Shown in pieces: positions 17,086 to 27,167 of a DNA stretch of 64,000 nucleotides (its first letter is position 1; every line of letters begins with the position of its first letter). The DNA is from Saprospiraceae bacterium (GTDB taxonomy: Bacteria > Bacteroidota > Bacteroidia > Chitinophagales > Saprospiraceae). Location of the stretch: the NCBI GenBank assembly GCA_029262995.1, contig JAJCYH010000008.1, positions 1-64,000 of the forward strand, written 5' to 3'. The translations under genes were made by a program, and so were the position numbers. The notes beneath the pieces are model-generated. The model was not told where the DNA came from and did not search any database. It saw only the letters and a program-made list of their open reading frames with translations.

Positions 17086-19548
17086 ATGATAATTACTAGA
17101 ATATTTTGTATTATTATTCTTGGTGTATTATTTAATTCTTGCACCACAAATGATAAATTTAATCCTGTTTATTACCCTTCTGACTATCTGTTTGCTCAAA
17201 GATCATATCCTTATGGGACGGTAGACAAGAAAGCTTATGGAGAGGCACTCAGTTGGAAGGAAAAACTAGCTATAGATCATCTTAAGTATTCTGAAGATTG
17301 GCAATCTTTAGGCCCTATCAATTTTAATGGCAGAATAACTGATATTGAATTACATCCAGGTGATGATCAACTTGTCTATGCTGGTTCTGCTTCTGGAGGA
17401 ATTTATAAAAGTGAAAACGGAGGTACTAATTGGTTTCCAATTTTTGATGAAGCAAGAAGTCTTTCTATTGGCGATTTAGCGATATCGACGAATAATCCAG
17501 ATATTATTTACGCCGGCACTGGGGAATCAAATGCTGGAGGAGGCTCAATTGCCTATGATGGTACAGGTGTTTACAAGTCTGTTAATGGAGGAGTACTATG
17601 GCAGTCAATTGGGCTGGAGGATGTGGGTTCAATTGGAAAAATTGCTATCTCTCCAGAAAACGATTCAGTTGTTTTTGTGGCTGCAATGGGAGAATTATTT
17701 AAAAATAATTCAGAAAGAGGTGTTTACAGAACCAAGGACAGGGGATCAAGTTGGGAACAAATACTTTTTGTTTCTGACTCTACTGGTGCAATTGATTTAG
17801 CAATACATCCTCAGAATGGGAATATTATTTACGCTGCTATGTGGGAGCGAATTCGAAGACCATATAATAGGCAATATGGTGGAGAAAGTTCTGGAATATA
17901 TCTATCAGAAGATGGAGGAAATTCATGGATTGAATTAACCAATGGACTTCCAACAAATCCAAGTGCAAAGGGGAGGATAGGTTTGGCAATATCAGAATCA
18001 GATCCCAATATTCTATATGCTTATTATGCAAAAAAGGATGGTTCTCTAGAAGGGATTTTTAAAACAGAAAATGGAGGGAAACTATGGACGCGAATGTCAA
18101 TTGAGGGAATAAATTCAGTGTCATTTATGTGGTGGTTTGGAAAAATATTTGTTGATTATAAGAATCCCAATAAAGTGTATGCCACCAGTTTGAACATGTT
18201 TGCTTCCAGTGATGGAGCTGAGAGCTGGAATCAGATTTTTCCTTTTGTACATGTCGATCATCATGCACTGGCATTTTCAAGGCAAGACTCTTCAATCCTT
18301 TTCAATGGAAATGATGGGGGTGTTTATTTCAGCAATTCACTTGGCAATGCCCCTATTTCTTATATGAATGGAATGAGCAATATACAATTTTACACATGTA
18401 CTATTGATCCTACGGACGCTAATGTAGTTTATGGAGGAGCCCAAGACAATGGAACTTTTAGAATGATTGATAAATCTGGAACAGCTGAAAAAATATTTGG
18501 AGGTGATGGCTTTCGGGTTATGGTTGACCCAAATAACCCACAACAAATATATTATGAAGCTCAGAATGGATCTATTTACGGTTCTTCTAACGGTGGTGAT
18601 AACAGCTATTTTGCAGCAGCATTTATTCAGGGTACTTTTAATTGGAATGCGCCTTTAGCAATGGACCCTTTTAATACCTCTACAATTTATACGGGAACTC
18701 AGAAATTGTATAAATCAGTGGATATGGGTCGAAATTGGGCTGCAATATCTATTTCATTGGTGAATAGTAATAACCCAATAGGAATAATACCTTTTGGTAC
18801 ACTTAGCTATATTGAGACTTCTGTTTTGGATGCAGAAGTGATTTATGTTGGCACCGATGACGGAAATGTCTGGGTTACAAAAGACGGTGGTAATTCATTT
18901 ATCAATATTTCGGCTAACTTGCCTAATAGGTGGGTTACGTCTATAGAAGTTGACCCTTGGAATGAATCTGGAGTTTATGTGGCATTCTCTGGATTTAGAT
19001 TTGGTGAATCGGAGTCACAGATATTTTATTCTAATGATTATGGTGAAAGCTGGGAATCTAAAGCTGGGAATCTGCCAGATATACCTGTTAACGATATTAT
19101 AGCAGACGATAAGATAATCGGACAATTATATGTTGCTACCGATATAGGTGTTTATGGTTCAGATGATCAAGGTCTTAACTGGGATGCAATAGCTTCAGAA
19201 CTCCCCAATGTACCTATTCTAGATATTGACATACACTCAGAAGCGCGTTGGTTAGTTGCTGCTAGTTATGGAAGAGGAATGTATGGTGTACAACTTCCTA
19301 CAATATCTTCTAATGAGAGTTTAGTGCAAGAGGAAATTCAAGTTTACCCCAATCCAGCTAGCGAATTTGTATTCATAGAATCCAAGAGTGAAATAGAGCA
19401 ATTAATAATGTTTGATTTACAAGGGAGGGTAGTGAAAAATAAATTTAAGGATAATAGGATAGAAGTAAGTGATCTTATTTCAGGTATTTATTTTATTCAA
19501 ATAAAGTCCAAAACGGGTATTAGTTTGGTTAAGTGCCTGATTAATTAA
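17086..19548 (+). CDS. BNR/sortilin-like repeat protein with lipobox and T9SS type A sorting domain
   Basis: 820 residues. The N-terminus has a hydrophobic stretch ending LFNSC with Cys19 followed by TTN, a lipoprotein-type signal. About ten Asp-box (BNR) units mark a beta-propeller of the sortilin/VPS10 or exo-sialidase type. Examples are SENGGTNWFPI, SVNGGVLWQSI, TKDRGSSWEQI, SEDGGNSWIEL, TENGGKLWTRM and SNDYGESWESK. The last 70 residues, from about 753 (YPNPASEFVFIESK, FDLQGRVVKN, SGIYFIQIKSKTG), form a T9SS type A sorting domain. Proteins of this kind are exported; a glycosidase function is possible, but no catalytic residues were assigned. Having both a lipobox and a sorting domain is unusual, since sorted proteins normally enter the periplasm with a type I signal. 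Confidence 0.87.
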   Translation: MIITRIFCIIILGVLFNSCTTNDKFNPVYYPSDYLFAQRSYPYGTVDKKAYGEALSWKEKLAIDHLKYSEDWQSLGPINFNGRITDIELHPGDDQLVYAGSASGGIYKSENGGTNWFPIFDEARSLSIGDLAISTNNPDIIYAGTGESNAGGGSIAYDGTGVYKSVNGGVLWQSIGLEDVGSIGKIAISPENDSVVFVAAMGELFKNNSERGVYRTKDRGSSWEQILFVSDSTGAIDLAIHPQNGNIIYAAMWERIRRPYNRQYGGESSGIYLSEDGGNSWIELTNGLPTNPSAKGRIGLAISESDPNILYAYYAKKDGSLEGIFKTENGGKLWTRMSIEGINSVSFMWWFGKIFVDYKNPNKVYATSLNMFASSDGAESWNQIFPFVHVDHHALAFSRQDSSILFNGNDGGVYFSNSLGNAPISYMNGMSNIQFYTCTIDPTDANVVYGGAQDNGTFRMIDKSGTAEKIFGGDGFRVMVDPNNPQQIYYEAQNGSIYGSSNGGDNSYFAAAFIQGTFNWNAPLAMDPFNTSTIYTGTQKLYKSVDMGRNWAAISISLVNSNNPIGIIPFGTLSYIETSVLDAEVIYVGTDDGNVWVTKDGGNSFINISANLPNRWVTSIEVDPWNESGVYVAFSGFRFGESESQIFYSNDYGESWESKAGNLPDIPVNDIIADDKIIGQLYVATDIGVYGSDDQGLNWDAIASELPNVPILDIDIHSEARWLVAASYGRGMYGVQLPTISSNESLVQEEIQVYPNPASEFVFIESKSEIEQLIMFDLQGRVVKNKFKDNRIEVSDLISGIYFIQIKSKTGISLVKCLIN

Positions 19549-19643
19549 CTTAAGCTCAGGCAACGAAAAACCTTATTCTGGTATTATATAAAAAGGACTC
19601 AATGTTTAAAAAATCCCAATTGTTTTTTGTGATTGAGTAACAT

Positions 19644-19680
19644 AGGAAAGGTGGCTTTTAGCTCCTTTCCTTTTTTTTGA
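19644..19680. terminator. Terminator between the BNR gene and the TMEM220-like gene
   Basis: A stem of AGGAAAGG with CCTTTCCT, extended by GC/GC around a TTTTA loop, is followed by T8 on the plus strand. The stop codon of the convergent minus-strand gene falls inside the hairpin. Confidence 0.85.
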
Positions 19681-20032
19681 TAAAAATCAAATAAATAATA
19701 CTGGTTATAAAGGCAATGACTAGTCCAAGAAATTCTCGTATTCCTTCAACAACATCAATAGTAGTTGGCTCATAATCAATGAAATCAGGTTTTCCTGCTG
19801 CTAGCCAATCGGTCAAAGAAGAGAAATTTAATAGTAGAATTATTGCCAATGAAATGCATAGCAGTGTTGTGTAAGTCTTAATTTCATAATTCAAAAGATA
19901 GAGAAGCGGGAGGATTGCGATACTCAAATATATCAGGATCCATTTCCAAGCGTCTGAGTCATTAAATTGAACATAGGCACAATAAAGAAAAAGTGTAAGG
20001 ACAAGTATGTTTATAGTTCTAGTTATAATCAT
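19658..20032 (-). CDS. TMEM220-like small membrane protein
   Basis: 124 residues with four predicted membrane helices (about 6-20, 30-48, 55-72, 97-118). The motif YVQFNDSDAWKWILIY after the first helix and EGIREFLGLVIAF before the last are typical of the transmembrane 220 family in Bacteroidota; its function is unknown. The start codon follows the stop codon of the upstream helicase gene without a gap (TAG then ATG), so the two genes are translationally coupled. Confidence 0.75.
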   Translation of the reverse strand: MIITRTINILVLTLFLYCAYVQFNDSDAWKWILIYLSIAILPLLYLLNYEIKTYTTLLCISLAIILLLNFSSLTDWLAAGKPDFIDYEPTTIDVVEGIREFLGLVIAFITSIIYLIFIKKKERS

Positions 20033-23000
20033 CTATTGAGAGTCAATAAGTTCATTGCGATGGGCAAAACTACACCAATTACAATCTTCTTCTCCACAAC
20101 CGATTTCAAATTCGTGATTCAATATTTTTTGGTAGCTGGATTTGATTTGATCTTTAACAATTGATATGTCTTCAGGACTTACTGAATATATCCAATTGGT
20201 AAATTGCTGTGTTTTTCTATCAGGTTCCAAAAAATCAATTTCAGCACTTTGCATATTCCAACTGTGTTTTTTATCACTATCAAGTAATATTTTGTAGAAT
20301 ACTAACTGTCTCCAATAGTCTCCTCCGGTTTCGTTCTTTTCTGAAGGTCTAACCGTTTTTTTCTTTCCATTTTGGGCATTACCTGTCTTGTAATCAATAA
20401 CATGTACATGATTATCGAAGATATCAACCTTATCCAAGAACCCTTTCAAAGGAATTCCATCTGATTCTGCATTTGAAACTTCTTCCTCTAGAGCAAACTT
20501 TGGAACATTAAGCCATCGATCCATCCTGTCGTCATAGACAAGATTAAGTGTGTTTTCACCCGTTGAAAGATAAGCTTCGAATTCATCCTTTGTGAAATGA
20601 GACTTATGTTTGTTCATGCTATCCTTAAAAAAGTAAAGTAAGTGAGACTTATCCTTAAGGTCTTTTGCCTTATAGTTTTCAAAGAACGCTCGCAGTGCAT
20701 CATGCATCGCTGTACCAAATCCAGTAGATGCATTACGAGCTGAAGGAACTTTAAGTATGATCTCAAAGTAAAAGGTAAGAGGGCACCTCAAGTATTTATT
20801 CAAATGTGTAACGCTAAGCTTATAGTCTTTTAACCAATCTTTGATAATTTCACTTTCAATTAGGCTTATCTTTGGTTCATTTTTTCGTAGAATATCATAA
20901 TAGAATTCAACCAGCGTTTCTTCGTTAACCTGAGGATTCTCTAATTTGATCGTTTCACTATCTGAAATTTCATCAATAAATTGCGAGGCACCGAGATCTT
21001 TGCCTTCTTCATCTCTAATTGAATAACTTATTTGCAGATTGGTTTTCGCCCTTGTCATAGCTACATAAAAAAGTCTTCGGTCGTCTTCTATGGTCAGTTC
21101 ACTTGAAGTGTTTACGCCATCTGGATATTTGTAATTGCCTCTTGTATTTCCTTTTTTATCCCACACTTTTTTAGTGCATGAAATCATAAACACATTTTTA
21201 AATTCTAATCCTTTTGCGGAATGGGCCGTTATAAAGTTTACACCAATTTCTGAAGTAATAGATTTATTTACAGGCAACTCAATTTTATTGTCTATCATCT
21301 GATTTATAAGTTTGATGATTTCCATCAAATTCAGATCAGGATTTTTAACTGTTTCATTTTTTATAAAATCAAAAAGGCTGGAAACGATTTGAAGCAGCCA
21401 TGCCTTATCATGTCTATTGATAATGTATGAAAGTATATTGCCGTCATTTAGAATATTTTCAAAAAGGCTTTGAACAGTCATATTGGCAATATCAGAAATC
21501 CACTTTTCCAGATTATCAGATAGCTTAAGAATTGAATCGATATCATTTAAATTAAAGCTTTCGAGGATGTCTCTATTGGCAATTACATCTCTCAGTTTTG
21601 TTTCTTTAAGTTCTGACCTTCTTACATTAGAGTAGTGGCTTATTTTAGCGATATCATGAGCATTAAGTTCAAAGTAGCTATAATGCATTAGCTCAAATAA
21701 TCTGGCTGATGCAGAGTAGTTCTTATCATATTCTTCTGATATGTATTTTAATAGGTTTATAATGTTTTTAATAAATGGGAGTTGTAGAACATTTACTTTC
21801 TTTTTGACATTATATGGGATGCCTCTTTTTTCACAGATGCTAATTAAGTCATTAATCTGAGCGTGATTTCTGTAGATAACTGCAGTGTCTGTCAGTTCAT
21901 GAATGTCTCTCTTGTATAAAGTTTCAATTTCCTTCGCTATGTAGGCGTATTCTTCAGATTGTTTTTGAAAGCACAGTACTGAAGGCATGCACTCGTTAGT
22001 TTTATATTCTCCTACAGCAATTATTTCTTTTGATAGACTGGGATCTTCGACGATTATTCTTTCCTTATTAAAACCGATTAACTGTTTGGATGCATCTAAT
22101 ATTGGTTGATTAGATCTGTAATTTTGGATAAGCACAATTGTAGTTGGATCGTATCTATTTTTAAAATCCACTAAATTCCGAAGATTGGCTCCTTGAAATT
22201 TAAAAATAGCCTGATCATCATCTCCTACAACAAATACATTTGGTTGATCCCAATAGGAGATGAGTTCACTTAAGATTGCATTTTGAGCTCCATTGGTATC
22301 CTGATATTCATCAATCAAAAAATAATGATATCTTTCTTGGTATTGCAGTAATAAGTATTCATTTTCCTGAAACGCTTTAAGTACCCATAGAATCATATCA
22401 TCATAATCATATCTTTCATTTGCAAGCATGATTTTTTCGAAATTCTCATATTGTTCGATAGCCGCTTTTGTTTCTTCAAATTTGGTAGCGTATTCCTCAA
22501 AGTGATCATACCTGAAGTCTCCTTTCTTAAAGCTTACACCTTTTTTTGTGCTGGCTCGTTTGGCAATGTATTTTTCGTTTTCTTTTTCTTCTTCAAGATG
22601 TTTGTTTATTGTTTCAATAAATTCTAGAGGTTTAATGTTTTCCTTTTTCATCAGACTAAAAAGGTTTGACATTCTTCCTTTCTCAAAATATCTATCTTGC
22701 TTGTACCTCTTTAGTATGTTTCCATTAGGTAAGTTGTCGATTAATTCTTTGTAAATATCTATTGATTCGAGATCGGTAATTGGTTCAAGTTGACGATACC
22801 CTCCAAAGTAATCAAGGTTTTCCTGAATGACTTGATTGCAAAACCCATGAAAGGTAAAAATATGAATTTGATGCGCTGTTGGTCCAATAATTTCTACAAG
22901 CCTTTTCCTCATTGCAATTGTAGCAGCATCGGTATAAGTTAGGCAAAGTATATTATGTGGTGCTGTATCTGTTTCGTAAAGAATTTTTCCTATCCTGGTT

Positions 23001-23167
23001 GCTAATATCTGTGTCTTGCCAGTTCCGGGACCAGCATTTACCAATACTGGTCCTTCTATGTTAACGACAGCTTCTAGCTGCTCTTTATTTAATTTGTTTA
23101 GACTTTCTTTAAACAGTCTATCATATTTGCCCTTTGCTGCAAATGAAGTGGAAGAAGAATTATCCAT
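20033..23167 (-). CDS. UvrD/Rep-type ATP-dependent helicase with C-terminal RecB-like nuclease
   Basis: 1,044 residues. Superfamily 1A helicase motifs in order are NKEQLEAV (Q motif), NAGPGTGKT (Walker A, about 44-52), LTYTDAAT (Ia), DEYQDTNGAQ (II, about 283), GDDDQAIFKFQGAN (III), NYRSNQPIL (IV), TAHSAKGLEFKNVFM (V) and RRLFYVAMTRAK (VI). From about 780 a PD-(D/E)XK domain follows: SVTHLNKYLRCPLTFYFE, FGTAMHDALR, GFLDKVDIF and VIDYKTGN (about 922). Cysteines in YLRC and the C-terminal CGEEDCNWC suggest an iron-sulphur cluster as in AddB/Cas4-type nucleases. It is likely a DNA repair helicase-nuclease. The typical AddA/AddB partner is not present. Confidence 0.92.
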   Translation of the reverse strand: MDNSSSTSFAAKGKYDRLFKESLNKLNKEQLEAVVNIEGPVLVNAGPGTGKTQILATRIGKILYETDTAPHNILCLTYTDAATIAMRKRLVEIIGPTAHQIHIFTFHGFCNQVIQENLDYFGGYRQLEPITDLESIDIYKELIDNLPNGNILKRYKQDRYFEKGRMSNLFSLMKKENIKPLEFIETINKHLEEEKENEKYIAKRASTKKGVSFKKGDFRYDHFEEYATKFEETKAAIEQYENFEKIMLANERYDYDDMILWVLKAFQENEYLLLQYQERYHYFLIDEYQDTNGAQNAILSELISYWDQPNVFVVGDDDQAIFKFQGANLRNLVDFKNRYDPTTIVLIQNYRSNQPILDASKQLIGFNKERIIVEDPSLSKEIIAVGEYKTNECMPSVLCFQKQSEEYAYIAKEIETLYKRDIHELTDTAVIYRNHAQINDLISICEKRGIPYNVKKKVNVLQLPFIKNIINLLKYISEEYDKNYSASARLFELMHYSYFELNAHDIAKISHYSNVRRSELKETKLRDVIANRDILESFNLNDIDSILKLSDNLEKWISDIANMTVQSLFENILNDGNILSYIINRHDKAWLLQIVSSLFDFIKNETVKNPDLNLMEIIKLINQMIDNKIELPVNKSITSEIGVNFITAHSAKGLEFKNVFMISCTKKVWDKKGNTRGNYKYPDGVNTSSELTIEDDRRLFYVAMTRAKTNLQISYSIRDEEGKDLGASQFIDEISDSETIKLENPQVNEETLVEFYYDILRKNEPKISLIESEIIKDWLKDYKLSVTHLNKYLRCPLTFYFEIILKVPSARNASTGFGTAMHDALRAFFENYKAKDLKDKSHLLYFFKDSMNKHKSHFTKDEFEAYLSTGENTLNLVYDDRMDRWLNVPKFALEEEVSNAESDGIPLKGFLDKVDIFDNHVHVIDYKTGNAQNGKKKTVRPSEKNETGGDYWRQLVFYKILLDSDKKHSWNMQSAEIDFLEPDRKTQQFTNWIYSVSPEDISIVKDQIKSSYQKILNHEFEIGCGEEDCNWCSFAHRNELIDSQ

Positions 23168-23432
23168 TTATTAATAAATTATTGAGTTAAGTTAATTTAA
23201 GAAATGTATTGAGAATATTGTAAAATATGTTGAATACATCTTGTTAAAATGTTAAAATCAAAATAGTTAGAAACTAAATTTTAAGTTTATTTTTTAAAAA
23301 ATATTAAATAGGTTAAATCAAAGTTAAGATGCTTTCATCCCGTTTACATTACTTATAAATTGACGTCTAAGATATAAATTGAAAAGTGAAGCTACTCATT
23401 GGATGTCATTATTAAACTTAAATCGTATTGCT

Positions 23433-23804
23433 ATGAAAACTTTAATTATTATCTTGTTATCAGGTGTTTTTGCATTTTCATTAAATGCCCAATTCTACAG
23501 TGACTATGATGTTCGTCATAACACTAGGTACAATTATCGTTCATATGATTCAAACAGTCAATATTGGAGAACTAATAATGCCAATAGTAATTATGGTTAT
23601 TTGCCAATCAAAGTTAGGAAGAAAGTACATAAGCTAGAACGTAGAATTGCTGAAAAAAGAAGATGTGCTCTAGAAGATGGATATCTCAGCAGGAGAGAAG
23701 CTAGAAGGATATATGAATTGGAAAGGGATCTGAACAGCTTATTATATGAATATGGATCCATAAGGGGATATAGGTCTCAAAGAAATAATCGTATTTGTAG
23801 GTAA
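23433..23804 (+). CDS. Small secreted basic protein of unknown function
   Basis: An upstream ATG in frame exists at 23379, but the signal peptide begins at Met 23433 (MKTLIIILLSGVFAFSLNAQ). The mature part has a Tyr/Asn/Arg-rich stretch (residues about 22-55), then a basic helical part (IKVRKKVHKLERRIAEKRRC, then SRREARRIYELERDLNSLLYEY), about 123 residues in all. It is probably periplasmic or extracellular. No family was recognised. A clear terminator follows. Confidence 0.75.
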   Translation: MKTLIIILLSGVFAFSLNAQFYSDYDVRHNTRYNYRSYDSNSQYWRTNNANSNYGYLPIKVRKKVHKLERRIAEKRRCALEDGYLSRREARRIYELERDLNSLLYEYGSIRGYRSQRNNRICR

Positions 23805-23821
23805 TAGATGCTCATTAGTGT

Positions 23822-23862
23822 TTTCCGGCCATAAATTGACTTTATGGTCGGATTTTTTAATG
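23822..23862 (+). terminator. Rho-independent terminator
   Basis: A stem of CCGGCCATAAA with TTTATGGTCGG (one G-T pair, loop TTGAC) is followed by T6. It ends the small secreted protein gene and faces the convergent permease gene. Confidence 0.85.
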
Positions 23863-23863
23863 A

Positions 23864-24631
23864 TTAAAAAAGTTTCCAGAGCTCAAAGTTTTTGATGATA
23901 ACTATAACTACAATGGTAATTATGAGATAATAAGCATATTTGTTTGCCGACTCAACTCTTGAAGCATACCTTGCTGCTAGGTATCCTCCAAAGGCTTGAC
24001 CTATAGCAATAAGAAGTCCCGCTTCCCAGCGAATCCAACCTCTATAATTGAAGATAAAAATTGCAACCAGAGTGTAACAAGCAATTACTAAAACCTTCAA
24101 TGCATTGGCCTTGATCAAATCATATTTGTCCAACATAACAATGACTAGGAGAAATATTACGCCAAAGCCTACTTGGATGAAGCCAGCATAAATTCCCATA
24201 AGGAAATAGATAGGAATTGTTATCCATTTAGATTTCACCTTAGTCGTTTGATCTGGATTGATAAATTTCTGAGGTTTGATAAGCAAGATAAATAGGATTG
24301 GAATGAGGATATATTTATAGGCAGTTCTGAATTGTTGATCGTCTAATTCAAGAGCCATTAAAATACCTATCACAGCTCCGGCAACTACGGTTAAAATTAT
24401 CCATTTTCCCAAGTTAAAACCAAGAAGACCATTCCGTTGGAATGTAAGGGCACTAACGGAGCTGCTGGCTAAAACATTAACTCTATTGGTAGCATTGGCA
24501 ATTTGTCCAGGGATATTCATGATATCCATATAGATAGCAAGAGTTATTACCGAGCCAAAACCAGCCAAGGAATTTAGAAACCCTGCACAAAACCCACCTG
24601 TTAATGATATTAAAATATCTAGAAGCTCCAA
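23864..24631 (-). CDS. TSUP (TauE/SafE) family membrane permease
   Basis: 255 residues with about eight membrane segments. The first helix GGFCAGFLNSLAGFGSVITL and the repeat-half motif GIYAGFIQVGFGVIFLL correspond to the paired Gly-rich signatures of the sulfite exporter TauE/SafE (TSUP) family. Members move sulphur-containing or organic anions across the inner membrane; the substrate is not predictable. Transcribed alone, towards a shared terminator. Confidence 0.9.
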   Translation of the reverse strand: MELLDILISLTGGFCAGFLNSLAGFGSVITLAIYMDIMNIPGQIANATNRVNVLASSSVSALTFQRNGLLGFNLGKWIILTVVAGAVIGILMALELDDQQFRTAYKYILIPILFILLIKPQKFINPDQTTKVKSKWITIPIYFLMGIYAGFIQVGFGVIFLLVIVMLDKYDLIKANALKVLVIACYTLVAIFIFNYRGWIRWEAGLLIAIGQAFGGYLAARYASRVESANKYAYYLIITIVVIVIIKNFELWKLF

Positions 24632-24792
24632 TATAATAGTTGTTATACAATGCGAAGTAAAGTATTTTATAACTATTGGTACTTAGTAATTATGGAAAAA
24701 CTAATAATTCAGAGAGTATTGTATCTATTTAATGTTGAAATCCAAGAAAACTGCTTGAAGAAACACTAATTTTGTTGGCTTAATAAGATGAT

Positions 24793-25824
24793 GTGGACGT
24801 ATTTAAAAAGATTCAGGAATTACTGGAAGATATCGAGCAGACTATGGTAGAAAATGCTGATGAGCTAGAGAAGTTTAGAATTCTCTATTTGGGTACAAAA
24901 AATTGTATCAAGCCATTGTTTGCAGAAATGCGAAATGTCGCTAATGAGCAGAAGAAAGATTTTGGACAAAAGTTGAATCATCTTAAAACTTCTGCTGAAG
25001 CAAGGTATAAACTGCTAAAAGAAGGTCTGACAGAATCTCAAGGAGGCGAAGAAAAGAAGCAGATTGATCTTACCAGACCAGTAAAGACACAAGCACTAGG
25101 CAGTAGACATCCGGTTTCAATTGTGATGAATCAGATGATTACAATATTTGAAAGAATTGGTTTTGTGGTTGAAGAGGATCGTGAAATAGAGGAAGACTGG
25201 TATAATTTTACGGCTATGAATACACCTGAGGATCATCCAGCAAGAGATATGCAGGACACTTTCTATCTGAAAGATTCCACGAAGTACCTTTTAAGAACAC
25301 ATACTTCATCTGTTCAGGCTAGAGTGATGATGAATCAGAAGCCTCCGATCAGGATAATAGCACCTGGTCGTGTCTATAGAAATGAGACCATCTCGGCACG
25401 TTCTCATTGTCAGTTTCATCAGATTGAAGGACTTTATATTGACAAAGGAGTATCCTTCGCTGATATGAAGCAAACCTTGCACTATTTTGCTAAGGAGATG
25501 TATGGTCATGAGACAAAGATAAGGCTAAGGCCTAGTTTCTTCCCATTTACTGAGCCTAGTGCTGAAATGGATGTTTGGATGGGAACAGATACGGATACAA
25601 CCTATAGGTTAACAAAAGGAACTGGGTGGTTGGAGGTTCTTGGTTGTGGAATGGTTGACCCAAATGTTCTTGAAAACTGTGGAATTGACTCAGAGGTTTA
25701 TACTGGATTTGCATTTGGTATTGGAATAGAAAGATCTGCTATGCAAAGATTTGATATAAGTGATATTCGTTTGCTATTCGAAAACGATGTGCGATTTCTT
25801 AATCAATTTAGATCTGTACTTTAA
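24793..25824 (+). CDS. pheS: Phenylalanyl-tRNA synthetase alpha subunit
   Basis: 343 residues. PheS forms the catalytic core with PheT and charges tRNA-Phe. The N-terminal coiled-coil arm (about 1-90) leads to the class II core. The core shows SRHPVSIVMNQM, GRVYRNETISARSHCQFHQ (motif 2), LRPSFFPFTEPSAEMDV and GFAFGIGIERSAMQRFDI (motif 3). The start is GTG at 24793: an in-frame TAA lies nine bases upstream, and the ATGs just before are out of frame. The stop codon shares one base with the hisS start (TAATG), indicating coupling. pheT is not in the window. Confidence 0.95.
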   Translation: MDVFKKIQELLEDIEQTMVENADELEKFRILYLGTKNCIKPLFAEMRNVANEQKKDFGQKLNHLKTSAEARYKLLKEGLTESQGGEEKKQIDLTRPVKTQALGSRHPVSIVMNQMITIFERIGFVVEEDREIEEDWYNFTAMNTPEDHPARDMQDTFYLKDSTKYLLRTHTSSVQARVMMNQKPPIRIIAPGRVYRNETISARSHCQFHQIEGLYIDKGVSFADMKQTLHYFAKEMYGHETKIRLRPSFFPFTEPSAEMDVWMGTDTDTTYRLTKGTGWLEVLGCGMVDPNVLENCGIDSEVYTGFAFGIGIERSAMQRFDISDIRLLFENDVRFLNQFRSVL

Positions 25825-27167
25825 TGAAACCGAGTATTCCAAAAGGTACCAGAGATTTTTTGCCTGGCCAGGTTGCAAAAAGGCAATATATATTTGAGAC
25901 AATAAAAAAGGTTTTCGAGAATTATGGGTATTTACCTATTGAAACGCCTGTAATGGAAAACCTAAGCACCTTAACGGGTAATTATGGGGATGAAGGTGAT
26001 CAACTTCTGTTTAAGGTATTAAATAATGGAGATTTTCTATCGAATGCTGATCAGAAGATTTTAAATGATAAAGACTCTAAGGCCTTAATCCCAGCTATTG
26101 CAAAAAGAGGATTGCGTTATGACTTGACTGTTCCTTTTGCAAGATTTGTGACGATGCATCAAAACGATCTAGCATTTCCTTTTAAAAGATATCAAATTCA
26201 ACAAGTTTGGAGAGGTGATCGACCACAGAAAGGTCGTTATCAAGAATTTTATCAGTGTGATGCAGATGTAGTAGGTTCCGAAAGTTTGATGTATGAAGCC
26301 GAGTTGATTAAGATTTATGATGATGTCTTTCATCAATTGGGTATATCGTCTGTAATAAAGATAAATAACAGAAAGATTTTGTTTGGGATTGCTGAGTCAT
26401 TGGGAATTGAAGACAAGTTTGTTGATATGACTATTGCTCTAGATAAACTGGATAAGATTGGTGAAGGAAAAGTTGTCAAAGATATGATGACCAGAGGTAT
26501 TGATAACAATAAAGCAAAAAAGGCTATTGATTTTTTATCTATCAATAATCTCGATGACTTGGAGCTAAAATTTGCGCAGACAGAAACAGGAAAAAAGGGG
26601 ATAGCAGAATTAAGGACGTTCCATCAATATCTGGATCAGGCGGAATGTTATAATGAAGTAAGGTTTGATATCAGTTTGGCAAGGGGATTAAGCTATTATA
26701 CGGGCTGTATTTTTGAAGTCTCTGCAATAGGTGTTGAGATGGGAAGCATTGGAGGTGGAGGCAGATACGATGATTTAACAGGAAGCTTTGGTCTATCTGG
26801 TGTCTCAGGGGTTGGTATATCTTTTGGGGCTGAAAGAATCTATGATGTCATGGAGGAATTGGAATTATTCCCAAGTGAAATTGAGCAAATGTTGAAGGTT
26901 TTGCTTATCGCATTTGATGATTCTTCTCATCTATTTGCTTTTGACATATTGATGAAATTAAGATTGAAAGGTATTTCAGCAGATTTATACCCAGAGCCTG
27001 CAAAAATGAAAAAGCAGATGAAATATGCTGATAAGATACGAGTCCCTTACGTTATTCTGGTTGGAGATGAAGAAATGAAAACAGGAATGTATAGTTTGAA
27101 AAACATGAAGACTGGAGAGCAGAATAGTGTCTCTTTGGAAGAGATCGCCAATATTTTGAAAGATTAA
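25824..27167 (+). CDS. hisS: Histidyl-tRNA synthetase
   Basis: 447 residues. It charges tRNA-His in the cytoplasm. Class II signatures are visible: KGTRDFLPGQVAKRQYI (motif 1 region), YDLTVPFARFV, VWRGDRPQKGRYQEFYQCD (motif 2), the HisRS signature RGLSYYTGCIFEV, and GVGISFGAERIYDVMEEL (motif 3). The C-terminal anticodon-binding domain starts near 355 (LKVLLIAFDDSSHLFAFDIL). The start overlaps the pheS stop by one base, so the two synthetases are co-translated. Confidence 0.96.
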   Translation: MKPSIPKGTRDFLPGQVAKRQYIFETIKKVFENYGYLPIETPVMENLSTLTGNYGDEGDQLLFKVLNNGDFLSNADQKILNDKDSKALIPAIAKRGLRYDLTVPFARFVTMHQNDLAFPFKRYQIQQVWRGDRPQKGRYQEFYQCDADVVGSESLMYEAELIKIYDDVFHQLGISSVIKINNRKILFGIAESLGIEDKFVDMTIALDKLDKIGEGKVVKDMMTRGIDNNKAKKAIDFLSINNLDDLELKFAQTETGKKGIAELRTFHQYLDQAECYNEVRFDISLARGLSYYTGCIFEVSAIGVEMGSIGGGGRYDDLTGSFGLSGVSGVGISFGAERIYDVMEELELFPSEIEQMLKVLLIAFDDSSHLFAFDILMKLRLKGISADLYPEPAKMKKQMKYADKIRVPYVILVGDEEMKTGMYSLKNMKTGEQNSVSLEEIANILKD

